NCBI RefSeq assembly: GCF_947495315.1
Contig: NZ_CANLYD010000010.1
Coordinates: forward strand, 1 to 64,000
Direction of reading: 5' to 3'
DNA from: an uncultured Aquimarina sp.
Lineage (GTDB): Bacteria > Bacteroidota > Bacteroidia > Flavobacteriales > Flavobacteriaceae
Length of the DNA: 64,000 nucleotides
Below are positions 26,367 to 34,862 of this stretch, one piece after another; within the stretch, counting starts at the first letter, position 1, and every line of letters starts with the position of its first letter. The notes beneath the pieces were generated by a model, which was not told the origin of the DNA, did not search any database, and saw only the letters and a program-made list of their open reading frames with translations. Both the position numbers and the translations under genes were made by a program.

Positions 26367-27365
26367 CTATTTAATTGCTTTCTTAAGATCTAAAAAGAAA
26401 GCTCTCTCTGCCAGAGCAATCGCATCTAACTTATCTGCAATTTTATTATATGCATCAGTTTCTCTACTTCTATTCTTATATAACCTGGAAGCATCAATAG
26501 CAAAATCTCTCCATTGATCACCAATTACAGTCATTTCTTTCGAAAGTTCGGCAAGCCTAGGATTTTCCATAATTACGGAAGCTTCTTGTAAAAACGCAGC
26601 AAAAATAAATCGAAAACCTCCGCCACCAGTTCCTATCTCTTCTTGCATACGAACTAATTGCCCTAAATAATGATTTGTCTTTTTTACTCCAATCTTATCA
26701 GGCCATTTACGAATTTGCTTAGCAACGTACCTAATCCCTCTATACCCAACTACTGGAACTGGAGCTAGCATATGTCTATATGCCTGTTTAATTCCCTTGG
26801 TAATTGCTTTTTTAAGATCTATATTACTGGGCAATTGCGTGGGATAATAAATATGTCCATTAGGCGCGAATGGTCCTTTAGCAAAACGTACTTTTTCTAA
26901 TTCTTTAGAAGATAAGGTAGTCACTTCTGGCATTACAGGATCACTGATTAAATAATCATCTCCTACTTTTCCATAAACAACCAGGTTATGCGCATTAAAG
27001 TGAAAACGATACTCATCAGGAAAATACGTTAAGTTATACACTCCTACTTGTAGTCCTACCGGATTATTTTTGGCCAACTCAGCATCAAGTGCTTGCTGTG
27101 CTTTTTCTGTAGATTTATACTTATACCTTTTAATTTTAAACCCCAGTCTCTTACTTACCCTAGAAAAGATAAATCCAGGAACAGGTCTAAAACTAAATGC
27201 GGGTGCAAAATTAACCTTTATAAAAGGTATATATATAAAGAAAACTCCAGAGGCGATACCAAAAACCATTGGTTCACTTACCTTGAGTCCATTATAATTC
27301 AATAAATTAGAAACCACTCCATTTTCGCAATGGGCAGATTGGTTGTGTTCAAAGTTTATTTTCAA
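26367..27365 (-). CDS. BtrH N-terminal domain protein with DUF4872-like C-terminus
   Basis: A 332-aa protein with a cysteine-peptidase-like N-terminal region: HCENG with His12/Cys13, as in BtrH-type acyltransferases that move an acyl group from an ACP, and a later NAHNLVVYG segment that could supply the catalytic His. The C-terminal about 150 residues are helical (DUF4872-like). BtrH transfers a gamma-glutamyl group from an ACP in butirosin synthesis. By analogy this protein may transfer a polyene acyl group from ACP to an acceptor, which makes it a rival to the C45 protein for the ester-forming step (inference). Confidence 0.8.
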   Translation of the reverse strand: MKINFEHNQSAHCENGVVSNLLNYNGLKVSEPMVFGIASGVFFIYIPFIKVNFAPAFSFRPVPGFIFSRVSKRLGFKIKRYKYKSTEKAQQALDAELAKNNPVGLQVGVYNLTYFPDEYRFHFNAHNLVVYGKVGDDYLISDPVMPEVTTLSSKELEKVRFAKGPFAPNGHIYYPTQLPSNIDLKKAITKGIKQAYRHMLAPVPVVGYRGIRYVAKQIRKWPDKIGVKKTNHYLGQLVRMQEEIGTGGGGFRFIFAAFLQEASVIMENPRLAELSKEMTVIGDQWRDFAIDASRLYKNRSRETDAYNKIADKLDAIALAERAFFLDLKKAIK

Positions 27366-27763
27366 ATCTTTGGATTTTTAAGTTCTTCTAAAGAGACCTC
27401 GAAAGTTTCAGCATATTTCTTTAATGTCTTTTTACTTAGTTTTTTAAATGTTTTGGCTTTTAAATGTCTTTTTACTTTCCATTGCCAAAAACCAACATAT
27501 CCAGATAAAACCACAACATCCATTCGCTGTAACTCCATATAATATGCGATAGGGCTAAGCTCTCCTTGTTTTATTTTATGGATGGTTTCCTGAAGTTGTT
27601 CTTCTATTAATTCTAAAGACTTATTTAGTGCGATCGTTTTTGCCTCCCAACCAGAACTGAGTGCTTTTCCATACTTTCCGTCTTTATCAACAGCATATAC
27701 TATCTCTTTTATATTTGCTTTGGAAAGACTACTTTCATCCTGAGGAACTTCTTCTTTCTTCAT
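27362..27763 (-). CDS. Small conserved-looking cytoplasmic protein, function unknown
   Basis: A 133-aa, mostly helical, Lys/Glu-rich protein without signal or membrane segments. Its stop overlaps the ATG of the BtrH-like gene by 4 nt, suggesting the two products are made in step and work together. One hydrophobic patch (MDVVVLSGYVGFWQWKVKRHL) is near residue 83. I do not recognise the family. Confidence 0.65.
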   Translation of the reverse strand: MKKEEVPQDESSLSKANIKEIVYAVDKDGKYGKALSSGWEAKTIALNKSLELIEEQLQETIHKIKQGELSPIAYYMELQRMDVVVLSGYVGFWQWKVKRHLKAKTFKKLSKKTLKKYAETFEVSLEELKNPKI

Positions 27764-27800
27764 ACAATCAAAGAATTAAAATTTAAAGATTTTTATATAA

Positions 27801-28262
27801 CTAAGAATCTACTATGATAGTTTTCATCTCTGACGAAGCAATTAAACCTCCTTCTGAATCATTAATACGAATTTCTACTAATGAAACCTGCATAATTTCG
27901 GCAATAATCTCTACAGTAGTTATTAATTCCGTCCCTACTTTAGGTAGTGAATGAATTGTGGCATGTTTTATAGATCCAATAAAACCAGTTTTAGGTTTTT
28001 CGTCTTTTCCACGATTTACATATCCTCTATATCCTCTATGCAATGCGATACTTTGTGCCATATTTTCGATAAGACCTCCTTCTGTAAAATATTCATCAGA
28101 AGTCAATATATTATCCGATGTTACTTTTAAACCGGAAATAACCTTTTCATTATCAAAATACAATAACTTATCAATCATCACAAATGGATCCTTTTGTGGG
28201 ATCAATTTCTTGATGAAATCTTTATCCATTATTTTATTTTCTAATTGATTATTCATTAGCAC
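27801..28262 (-). CDS. Second hotdog dehydratase, ApeP-like
   Basis: A 153-aa hotdog-fold protein. It lacks the FabZ GHFPG motif but has LIENMAQSIALHRGYR, which resembles the GIEyMAQ region of ApeP-type 3-hydroxyacyl-ACP dehydratases, and GFIGSIKHATIHSLPKVG. Together with the FabZ-like protein at 17269-17634 it fits the two-dehydratase layout of aryl polyene pathways. The reading frame opens at 28262, overlapping the darB stop by 7 nt. M12 (MDKDFIKKLIPQKDPFVMID) is an attractive alternative start because typical dehydratase similarity begins there. Confidence 0.78.
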   Translation of the reverse strand: MLMNNQLENKIMDKDFIKKLIPQKDPFVMIDKLLYFDNEKVISGLKVTSDNILTSDEYFTEGGLIENMAQSIALHRGYRGYVNRGKDEKPKTGFIGSIKHATIHSLPKVGTELITTVEIIAEIMQVSLVEIRINDSEGGLIASSEMKTIIVDS

Positions 28263-29392
28263 ACAGTAAACAAAATATGAAAATATGAAAATCTACCACT
28301 CTCAGGAACAATTACTAAAATTTTATCTCCAAATTTTAATTTCCCGGAATTTTTAAGTTCGTTAATCATTAAATAGATAGACGCAGAACCAACATTACCT
28401 ACATTAGCTAAGTTAGTAAACCATTTATTTTTAGGTATACTAACATTTTGGTTTTCTAATTCATCATATAATTTGTTTTCAAAATAAAATGAAGATAAAT
28501 GCGGTAAGAAATAATCTACTTCGTTTATATCAAAATTATTCTTAGAAATAGCGTCCTTGAGACTAGAAACCCCTTTTTGAATAATATGTTTACCTAAAAC
28601 TTTCACATCTTGTTTTAGCGAAAAAACAGATTCTGACAACCATTCCTCGGGTTCATATTCACTCCAAGGCTTAAGGCTTCCATCTTCTTTTTTATCTCCT
28701 CCAGCATACATACAAGCTTCCAGTTCATGTGCAAATGAATAAGCCTGCATCCAATCAATACGTAATGGATTTTTTCCTTTAGGTTCACTTTCTAACAAAA
28801 ATGCACCTCCACCATCAGACAACATCCAACGCAGAAAATCTTTTTTAAAGCCAATAATTGGTTGTTCTTCTAAAGACTTTAAACTCTCTACCTCTTTATC
28901 AAACTTTCTAGATTGCATCCAAGTAGAAACTCTTTCTGTGCCGGTACAAACAGCATTTTTAGTACTTTCAGACCTAACAGATAAAAATCCATATTTTAAC
29001 GCACTCATTCCTGAACAACAAACACCAGAAGCAGTATTTAACTCAATACTACCTTTTGTATCTAACAACCCATGTACCATAGAAGCATGAGAAGGCAATA
29101 AATTATCAGGAGTTGATGTTCCACAAGAAAGTAATTCTATTCCGCTTTCAGAAAAATCAGAATCACATAGACTCTTAATTGCTTCTCTAGTAAGCTGAGC
29201 ATTATTATGAGTTATATTTCCATTATTATCCACGGCATAGTATCTTTCTTTAATACCATTGTTTCTTAAAACAATTCTTCTCGCTCGTGAAGGCTGATCA
29301 TCAATCATCCCTAATCTCTTTTCCATTTCATCATTCGAGACCGGATCATTCGGCAAGAAATGCCCTGTTTTTGTTATGTAAACGTTTTTCAT
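28256..29392 (-). CDS. darB: DarB-like KAS III ketosynthase of dialkylresorcinol synthesis
   Basis: A 378-aa KAS-III-type enzyme with catalytic Cys125 or Cys126 in ASGVCCSGM, a His in FLPHLSSFYF and Asn in NVGNVGSASIY. In dialkylresorcinol pathways DarB condenses two fatty-acyl-derived units into a cyclohexanedione, which DarA then aromatises. It is followed immediately upstream by the DarA-like gene (13-nt gap), the conserved pairing. This pair supplies the resorcinol half of flexirubin. Confidence 0.88.
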   Translation of the reverse strand: MKNVYITKTGHFLPNDPVSNDEMEKRLGMIDDQPSRARRIVLRNNGIKERYYAVDNNGNITHNNAQLTREAIKSLCDSDFSESGIELLSCGTSTPDNLLPSHASMVHGLLDTKGSIELNTASGVCCSGMSALKYGFLSVRSESTKNAVCTGTERVSTWMQSRKFDKEVESLKSLEEQPIIGFKKDFLRWMLSDGGGAFLLESEPKGKNPLRIDWMQAYSFAHELEACMYAGGDKKEDGSLKPWSEYEPEEWLSESVFSLKQDVKVLGKHIIQKGVSSLKDAISKNNFDINEVDYFLPHLSSFYFENKLYDELENQNVSIPKNKWFTNLANVGNVGSASIYLMINELKNSGKLKFGDKILVIVPESGRFSYFHILFTVC

Positions 29393-29405
29393 AAATAGTG
29401 ATTAC

Positions 29406-30329
29406 TTATCGTAATCTTGTTGATTGATAATATTTGATGTCTTTTTTTATGCGTACATAAAAAGGCAAATAAGTCAACAAAAATATAATAAAAACTATTG
29501 GTACAAAAACCCAAATAGCAAATTGGAGATAATACTCAAAAAAGTTTAGCCATTTCGCCCTTCTTTTTGGTGATTTTAGCCCTATCTTATATATTTGCGC
29601 TGACCACTTACTAAAGATATGATTTCCAGATTTATCTGATCTAATTAAGAAAGGTTTTATCCGAACTGCTCCATCTTTTACCAACTCTTCTTGTAATGGT
29701 TCAAAATTTTCTTGAAAAAGATATTTTTTTATAATTAACCCAAATTTTCCAGCTTCTTTTATATCCTTATCCGATACACCTGGTTTTGGAAAAACACCCA
29801 AATATTTGGTTTTCTTTCCCCCCATCATCCAATGTACAATAGTAATCACACTTATATGATTCCAATGACGATCTACAAATGCTATATTCCCGACCAATTC
29901 GGTTTTACAATCTACCAACAATCTTTTGACCTTTTCCTGGGCTAGAATCCACATATTCCTAGAACCATTAATGGTTATAACCGGAGTATCTTTCAGCAAC
30001 ACTTTTGCATCATCTCCTTTCAGAAAAGAATTAATTGGAATTGATGGTGAAAGATACCAAACAGTATAGCCAAATATGATCAAATCATACTTTTTATTTT
30101 TTATAGAATCAGGAATCGGCTTGTTAGGCTTTGGTATCTGCAAATAAGACTCAGGAAACACCTGTAGAAAATCTTTCTTATCCCACGGAAATTGATAAGG
30201 TTCTTCTGGACAAATTTTATGTACTGTAACAGAGCAATTTTCCTCTAGCTGTAGCGGTCTAACGAGATTTGTTAATATATCACCTAATTGACCACTTTGG
30301 CTATAATACAATACCAGTACACTCTTCAT
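29406..30329 (-). CDS. darA: DarA-like dialkylresorcinol aromatase, flavodoxin-like fold
   Basis: A 307-aa protein with an N-terminal flavodoxin-like segment (LVLYYSQSGQLGDI) typical of FMN binding, a central FGYTVWYLSPSIPINSFL, and a C-terminal hydrophobic helix (about 265-292) that probably tethers it to the membrane. DarA proteins aromatise the cyclohexanedione made by DarB to a 2,5-dialkylresorcinol. The FMN-binding look fits an oxidative aromatisation. It is adjacent to darB and to the acyltransferase gene. Confidence 0.85.
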   Translation of the reverse strand: MKSVLVLYYSQSGQLGDILTNLVRPLQLEENCSVTVHKICPEEPYQFPWDKKDFLQVFPESYLQIPKPNKPIPDSIKNKKYDLIIFGYTVWYLSPSIPINSFLKGDDAKVLLKDTPVITINGSRNMWILAQEKVKRLLVDCKTELVGNIAFVDRHWNHISVITIVHWMMGGKKTKYLGVFPKPGVSDKDIKEAGKFGLIIKKYLFQENFEPLQEELVKDGAVRIKPFLIRSDKSGNHIFSKWSAQIYKIGLKSPKRRAKWLNFFEYYLQFAIWVFVPIVFIIFLLTYLPFYVRIKKDIKYYQSTRLR

Positions 30330-30332
30330 ATG

Positions 30333-31223
30333 TTAGGGTTTAAGATCATCCCAATAATCATAGTAGTTAAACCATTGCAAGGGATACTTTTTAACCATAA
30401 TCTCAGTATTTCTGACATACTCTTTTAATACATGGCTAGGTTTGATTGATGATTCTGAAAATTCGGGCTCACGCGCATACAAATTATATTGCTTGCCCGA
30501 TCCTTTCATAATATACATAAAAAGAATAGGTTTTTTCTTTCTGGCTGCTAATTTATATGGTCCTGATGGAAATTTCACTGACTTTCCTAAAAACTCATGT
30601 TCAAGATACTGGATTCCTTCAACATATCGATCTGCGGCAAAAATAATCACTTCTCCATTAGCTAAAACATCGTTCATCTGAAAAATATGAGACATATCTT
30701 CCTTAATTACAATAAATTTCATTGTAGTATCGGTCGACACCGCTCCGACATACTGCTTAATTTGCTCATTTTCCTGATCGGTAACCATCAGATTAACTCC
30801 GGTATTGGTCATATCAAATTCATCAAAAAAATAACGAGCAATATTAAAGCTACCCACATGTCCACTAAACACAATACCTCCCGTCCTTTTTCCCAAAAGT
30901 TCTTGTATTTTTTCTTTACCATCATAAGCAAACGTAAACTTTTTCTTTAATCCAAAAGAAATAGCAGTCCGATCTATAAGTGTTTGTCCAAAAACAAAAT
31001 AATTTTTATAAACGCTTAATATGGATTTAAAGAAAGACTGTTTTAACCTTTTATTGTAGAAATAATAACTTGCTTTGGTTGTAGTATAAGAGAACACCAA
31101 ATAGTAAGCAGCTACAAATACCAAAATAGAATAAGCGGCATTAAGACCTAAATTCTTTATAAAGAATATGAATATTTTATATCCTAAAGGTGTTCCTTTA
31201 GCCTTACCTTCCCATTGGGTCAT
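30333..31223 (-). CDS. LpxL/HtrB-family lipid acyltransferase
   Basis: A 296-aa membrane-associated acyltransferase of the LpxL (lysophospholipid acyltransferase) superfamily, with an N-terminal hydrophobic segment (about 17-50) and the catalytic-type motif FSGHVGSFNIARY, then FAADRYVEG and FPSGPYKLA. Such enzymes are constant members of aryl polyene and flexirubin clusters and probably attach the acyl chain to a lipid acceptor. It lies 3 nt after darA and 8 nt after an ACP gene. Confidence 0.87.
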   Translation of the reverse strand: MTQWEGKAKGTPLGYKIFIFFIKNLGLNAAYSILVFVAAYYLVFSYTTTKASYYFYNKRLKQSFFKSILSVYKNYFVFGQTLIDRTAISFGLKKKFTFAYDGKEKIQELLGKRTGGIVFSGHVGSFNIARYFFDEFDMTNTGVNLMVTDQENEQIKQYVGAVSTDTTMKFIVIKEDMSHIFQMNDVLANGEVIIFAADRYVEGIQYLEHEFLGKSVKFPSGPYKLAARKKKPILFMYIMKGSGKQYNLYAREPEFSESSIKPSHVLKEYVRNTEIMVKKYPLQWFNYYDYWDDLKP

Positions 31224-31231
31224 TATGTATC

Positions 31232-31480
31232 TTAAATATTGACTTTGCGTTCTATCAAATCATAAAAATCTTTGAAGCTTTCGACACCGACAAAATCATC
31301 TCCTACCAGCTTAACTCCAAAAGTAGCTTCAATAGCCACTACAAGATCCACATAGTCCAAACTATCTAAATCTAACGTTTCTTTAAGGTTTGCATCAGGA
31401 GCAATATCATCCGCTTCAACCTCGAATTCCTCTATCAAAAAGTCATCAACTTTTTCGACAATTACACTTGTTTCCATCAT
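31232..31480 (-). CDS. Acyl carrier protein
   Basis: An 82-aa ACP with phosphopantetheine Ser40 in TLDLDSLDYVDLVV and a strongly acidic N-terminus. It is the second ACP of the cluster and lies next to a ketosynthase and the LpxL-like acyltransferase. Aryl polyene clusters typically use two ACPs, one for starter or transfer and one for extension; which is which cannot be told from sequence. Confidence 0.95.
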   Translation of the reverse strand: MMETSVIVEKVDDFLIEEFEVEADDIAPDANLKETLDLDSLDYVDLVVAIEATFGVKLVGDDFVGVESFKDFYDLIERKVNI

Positions 31481-31503
31481 CTTTCTAGTAATTTTTTTCT
31501 ATT

Positions 31504-32721
31504 CTAAACCTTTTTTATGACGATTGCAGAATTTGTGCCCCCAAACCCAAATGAATTCGACAAAAATACATCAATTTTTTTATCCACCGTTTCTTTTACC
31601 AAATTTAACTTTGTCGAATCTTCATCCGGAGATTCTAAATTAATATTAGGTGCTATAAATGAATTATTCAGCATTATTAATGAATACACTATTTCACTAG
31701 CTCCCGCCATCCAACATTCATGACCGGTCATTGATTTTGTGGAACTAACATATGGTTTTGATTCACCAAAAACTTCATGTATTGCTTTTGCTTCATTTGC
31801 ATCTCCAATTGGAGTTGAAGTTGCATGTGCATTTACATAATCAACATCTTCTGGCTTAATATTAGCCTGGTCTACAGCTCGCTTCATAGCTCTAGCCGGC
31901 CCTTCTTGATTAGGTGTTGAAATATGATCTCCGTTAGAAGAAAAACCATAACCAGCAACTTCTCCTAAGATGGTCGCTCCTCTTTTTACAGCACTTTCAT
32001 AGGATTCCAGAAATAAAGCTGCACCACCGCCACTTGGTACTAATCCGTCTCTTTTACTATCAAAAGGTCTTGATGCTTCCATAGGATTATCTTCATTTAT
32101 AGAAAAAACTCCTAATCCATCAAAGCTACCAAATGCATAATCATTAATTTCCTGAGCTCCACCGCATAGCACATAATCTTGTAATCCTTGTTTTATCAGT
32201 AGATATCCCATTCCAATAGAATGAGACCCACTTGCACAAGCTGCGCTAATTGTAAAATTAACTCCTTTTAATTTAAACACGGTAGAAAGATTCATTGTTA
32301 CCGTAGAGTTCATGGATTTAAAAACCCCACCAGACCCTACCAAAGTAGTATCTTTCTTAACTCTAATTTTATCAATTGCTTCCATCACTGATTCTGCGGT
32401 ACTATCATTACCAAACAGAATGCCAATTTCTTCTTTTTCCAAAAATTCCTCATCAATACCAGCTTGATCAAACGCTTGTTTTGTTGCTATGTATGCATAT
32501 TCAGATTCTGAACCAAAGCTAACACGTTGTCTTCTACTTAACTGTTTTTTTAAATTTGGCTTTGGTACTGTTCCGGTTAACGCAGATCGATACCCAAACT
32601 CTTTACGAGATGGCTCGAAAACGATACCGGATTTTCCTTGATACAATGACTCTTTCACTTCATCAACATTCGTACCAATACAAGAATAAATCCCCATTCC
32701 AGTAATAACTACTCTTCGCAT
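31504..32721 (-). CDS. Beta-ketoacyl-ACP synthase (FabB/F type)
   Basis: A 405-aa ketosynthase with catalytic Cys162 in TISAACASGSHS, His in NAHATSTPIGD (T in place of G after HA) and His in STKSMTGHECWMAGA. It lies between the ketoreductase and ACP genes and is close to FabB/ApeR-type enzymes. It is the third active KAS-I/II-type synthase here and may feed saturated chains to the resorcinol branch or extend the polyene (inference). Confidence 0.9.
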   Translation of the reverse strand: MRRVVITGMGIYSCIGTNVDEVKESLYQGKSGIVFEPSRKEFGYRSALTGTVPKPNLKKQLSRRQRVSFGSESEYAYIATKQAFDQAGIDEEFLEKEEIGILFGNDSTAESVMEAIDKIRVKKDTTLVGSGGVFKSMNSTVTMNLSTVFKLKGVNFTISAACASGSHSIGMGYLLIKQGLQDYVLCGGAQEINDYAFGSFDGLGVFSINEDNPMEASRPFDSKRDGLVPSGGGAALFLESYESAVKRGATILGEVAGYGFSSNGDHISTPNQEGPARAMKRAVDQANIKPEDVDYVNAHATSTPIGDANEAKAIHEVFGESKPYVSSTKSMTGHECWMAGASEIVYSLIMLNNSFIAPNINLESPDEDSTKLNLVKETVDKKIDVFLSNSFGFGGTNSAIVIKKV

Positions 32722-32727
32722 AATCTC

Positions 32728-33459
32728 TTATGAATAAATTCCCCCATTAATATTAACGACTTCTCCTGTTATATATGACGCTTTTTTGGATGCCAAAAAA
32801 GTTACCAAATCGGCTACCTCTTCTGCTTCTCCGAAACGATTTACAGGAATCATGCGCTTCAATTCTTTCTCATCCATCTCCACAGTCATATCCGTTTTTA
32901 TAAAACCCGGTGCAACCGCATTTACTGTAATTTTACGTTTTGCCACCTCTTGAGCTAATGCCTTTGTAGCCGCTACAAGTGCTCCTTTTGCTGCAGAATA
33001 ATTAACTTGACCAGCAGTTCCCTTTACTCCGGAAACGGAAACAACATTTACAATACGACCATAACGGTTCGTTAGCATTTTCTGAATAAGATGGTTTGTT
33101 ACATTATAAAAACCGTTTAAACTAATATTCAAAACATCATGCCAATCTTCTGGTTTCATCCACATGAATAAACCATCTCTGGTTATACCTGCGTTGTTAA
33201 CAATCACTTCTATAGTTGCATCCGGATTATCTGCAATCCAACTATCTAGTACTTGATGTGTGTTTTCTACGTCCGCTACATTAAATTTTAGCAACGTACA
33301 CTGACCACCTTCATTTTCTATTAACTTTTTTGTTTCATTGGCAGCAGTATCATTAGATTGATAATTAATCAAAACAGGATAGTCTAGCTCTTTTGCTAAT
33401 TTTACAGCTATTGCTCTTCCTATTCCTCTAGATCCACCAGTAACAAGGGCGTATTTCAT
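32728..33459 (-). CDS. 3-oxoacyl-ACP reductase, FabG/ApeQ-like
   Basis: A 243-aa short-chain dehydrogenase with cofactor motif TGGSRGIG (7-14), NNAG (88-91) and catalytic Ser141, Tyr154, Lys158. It reduces 3-oxoacyl-ACP to 3-hydroxyacyl-ACP in each polyene extension round, presumably with NADPH. It is the first gene of the 22-gene run, so the operon promoter is expected in 33460-33596, where I find no convincing TTTG/TAnnTTTG pair. Confidence 0.94.
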   Translation of the reverse strand: MKYALVTGGSRGIGRAIAVKLAKELDYPVLINYQSNDTAANETKKLIENEGGQCTLLKFNVADVENTHQVLDSWIADNPDATIEVIVNNAGITRDGLFMWMKPEDWHDVLNISLNGFYNVTNHLIQKMLTNRYGRIVNVVSVSGVKGTAGQVNYSAAKGALVAATKALAQEVAKRKITVNAVAPGFIKTDMTVEMDEKELKRMIPVNRFGEAEEVADLVTFLASKKASYITGEVVNINGGIYS

Positions 33460-33596
33460 TTACAATTTTGGTTTTAAGGTCAAAATAATTATTGGTTCAG
33501 AAAAGCAACAATTATTCCAAATTAAGATTTAATTAACAATATTAAAAGATTCCTAACAATTTTAACAATCGTCTAATGATATTTGAAAAAAAATGT

Positions 33597-34739
33597 CTAT
33601 TTAATTTTCACAAAAGGCTCTGCGTTTTCAAACCACTTATCTCCCAATAACTGTCCATTTGGTTTTAAAAATCCCCATTTCTTATTATATTTCACACGTG
33701 CCAAACCATCTACAAATCCTTTTTCAGCTACTCTTCCTGATAAAAACCCGAAACTACCTGCTGTGATTCCGTACTTAGCATCAATAACTAATTCTCCTTT
33801 TGTGTTTACAAATCCCCACTCTTCAATTTTTACTGGAGCTAGTCCATTAGCAGCAAAATAATCAACATCACCATACTTATTTTCAACAACCACTTTACCA
33901 TTAGTATCAATATACCCCCATTTGTTACCATCAAAAACACCAGCATATCCATTTTCAAAAGTTTTTGCCTTTACAAACTGAGGTTCTATCGCCCATTTAC
34001 CTTCTTTATCGATAAATCCTATTTTTTCATTTTTACGTGCAATCGTATACTTCCCTCCATCTCTAAAATCCCAAAGTTTAGTAGCCCCATCAACTTTATT
34101 AAAAGAATTAGCCGTCGCCATACCAAAAACTTCTTCTCCTTTTTCAGCACGAGCCACTCCGTTTACATAATTACCAATTGAAGTATATTCTGGTTTTATA
34201 ACAATATTCCCTTTATTATCTATAATACCCCATTGACCAGCTAGATTTGCAAATCTAGCATACCCATTTCGAAATCCTTTAATAATCTTATAAGCAGGTT
34301 TTACAATAATTTCTCCTTTTGCATTCATCAAACCAACCATTTTACCCTCTCTCACAAAAGCTACACCATCTTTAAAGGGGTATAATTTTTCGGCATTGGA
34401 ATAAGACAACTCTTTGCCTTGCTTATCTATGTAGATCCATTTTTTATCTTTTAGAACCATAGCAACTCCGCTATTAAAATCTTTAGCTTTGCTAAATTGA
34501 GGCTCTAGAAGCCAAGTACCATCTGGATTTATGTATCCCCATTTTTTACCATCCAAAACTAATGCTACACCGTCTGCAAAATTATTTGCCTTCTTATATT
34601 TTGGCGTAATAACAAACTCTGCTTTTTTATCAATATACCCAAATTTCCCGTCTTCTCTTACTTTTGCAAGTTCTTGAGAAAATGCGGTTTGTAAACCAAA
34701 TACTAATGCTAGTGTAATTAAAAGTGCTTTTTTCATCAT
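33597..34739 (-). CDS. Secreted WG-repeat protein
   Basis: A 380-aa protein with signal peptide (MMKKALLITLALVFGLQTAFSQ region, cleavage near residue 22) followed by at least eight WG repeats (KFGYIDKKAEFVITPKY, KWGYINPDGTWLLEPQF, KWGYIDTNGKVVVENKY, KWGFLKPNG). The repeats form a beta-rich scaffold in secreted or surface proteins, often of unknown role. It has its own promoter at 34831-34862. It lies between the ammonia-lyase and ketoreductase genes, but a pigment function is not implied by the sequence. Confidence 0.88.
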   Translation of the reverse strand: MMKKALLITLALVFGLQTAFSQELAKVREDGKFGYIDKKAEFVITPKYKKANNFADGVALVLDGKKWGYINPDGTWLLEPQFSKAKDFNSGVAMVLKDKKWIYIDKQGKELSYSNAEKLYPFKDGVAFVREGKMVGLMNAKGEIIVKPAYKIIKGFRNGYARFANLAGQWGIIDNKGNIVIKPEYTSIGNYVNGVARAEKGEEVFGMATANSFNKVDGATKLWDFRDGGKYTIARKNEKIGFIDKEGKWAIEPQFVKAKTFENGYAGVFDGNKWGYIDTNGKVVVENKYGDVDYFAANGLAPVKIEEWGFVNTKGELVIDAKYGITAGSFGFLSGRVAEKGFVDGLARVKYNKKWGFLKPNGQLLGDKWFENAEPFVKIK

Positions 34740-34830
34740 ATTTATATTTAAGGTTTATTTTTTAGTGCCTAAAATTAAACATAAGTAAACATGCATAATT
34801 TTATATGGTTTATAAGCTAAATCTTAATTC

Positions 34831-34862
34831 CAAATATTTAGTATGCATCATTCTCCTTCAAA
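34831..34862 (-). promoter_or_regulatory. Promoter of the WG-repeat gene, inside the 3' end of the lyase gene
   Basis: On the minus strand TTTG (34862-34859) is followed after 20 nt by AATATTTG (34838-34831), seven of eight matches to TAnnTTTG. It overlaps the last codons of the ammonia-lyase gene and gives a leader of about 90 nt. Confidence 0.5.

Noticed and set aside
33460..33596. Promoter for the 22-gene operon
   Set aside because: Candidates TTATTTTG and TTAATTTG lack a properly spaced TTTG, so no site was called even though a promoter must be near.
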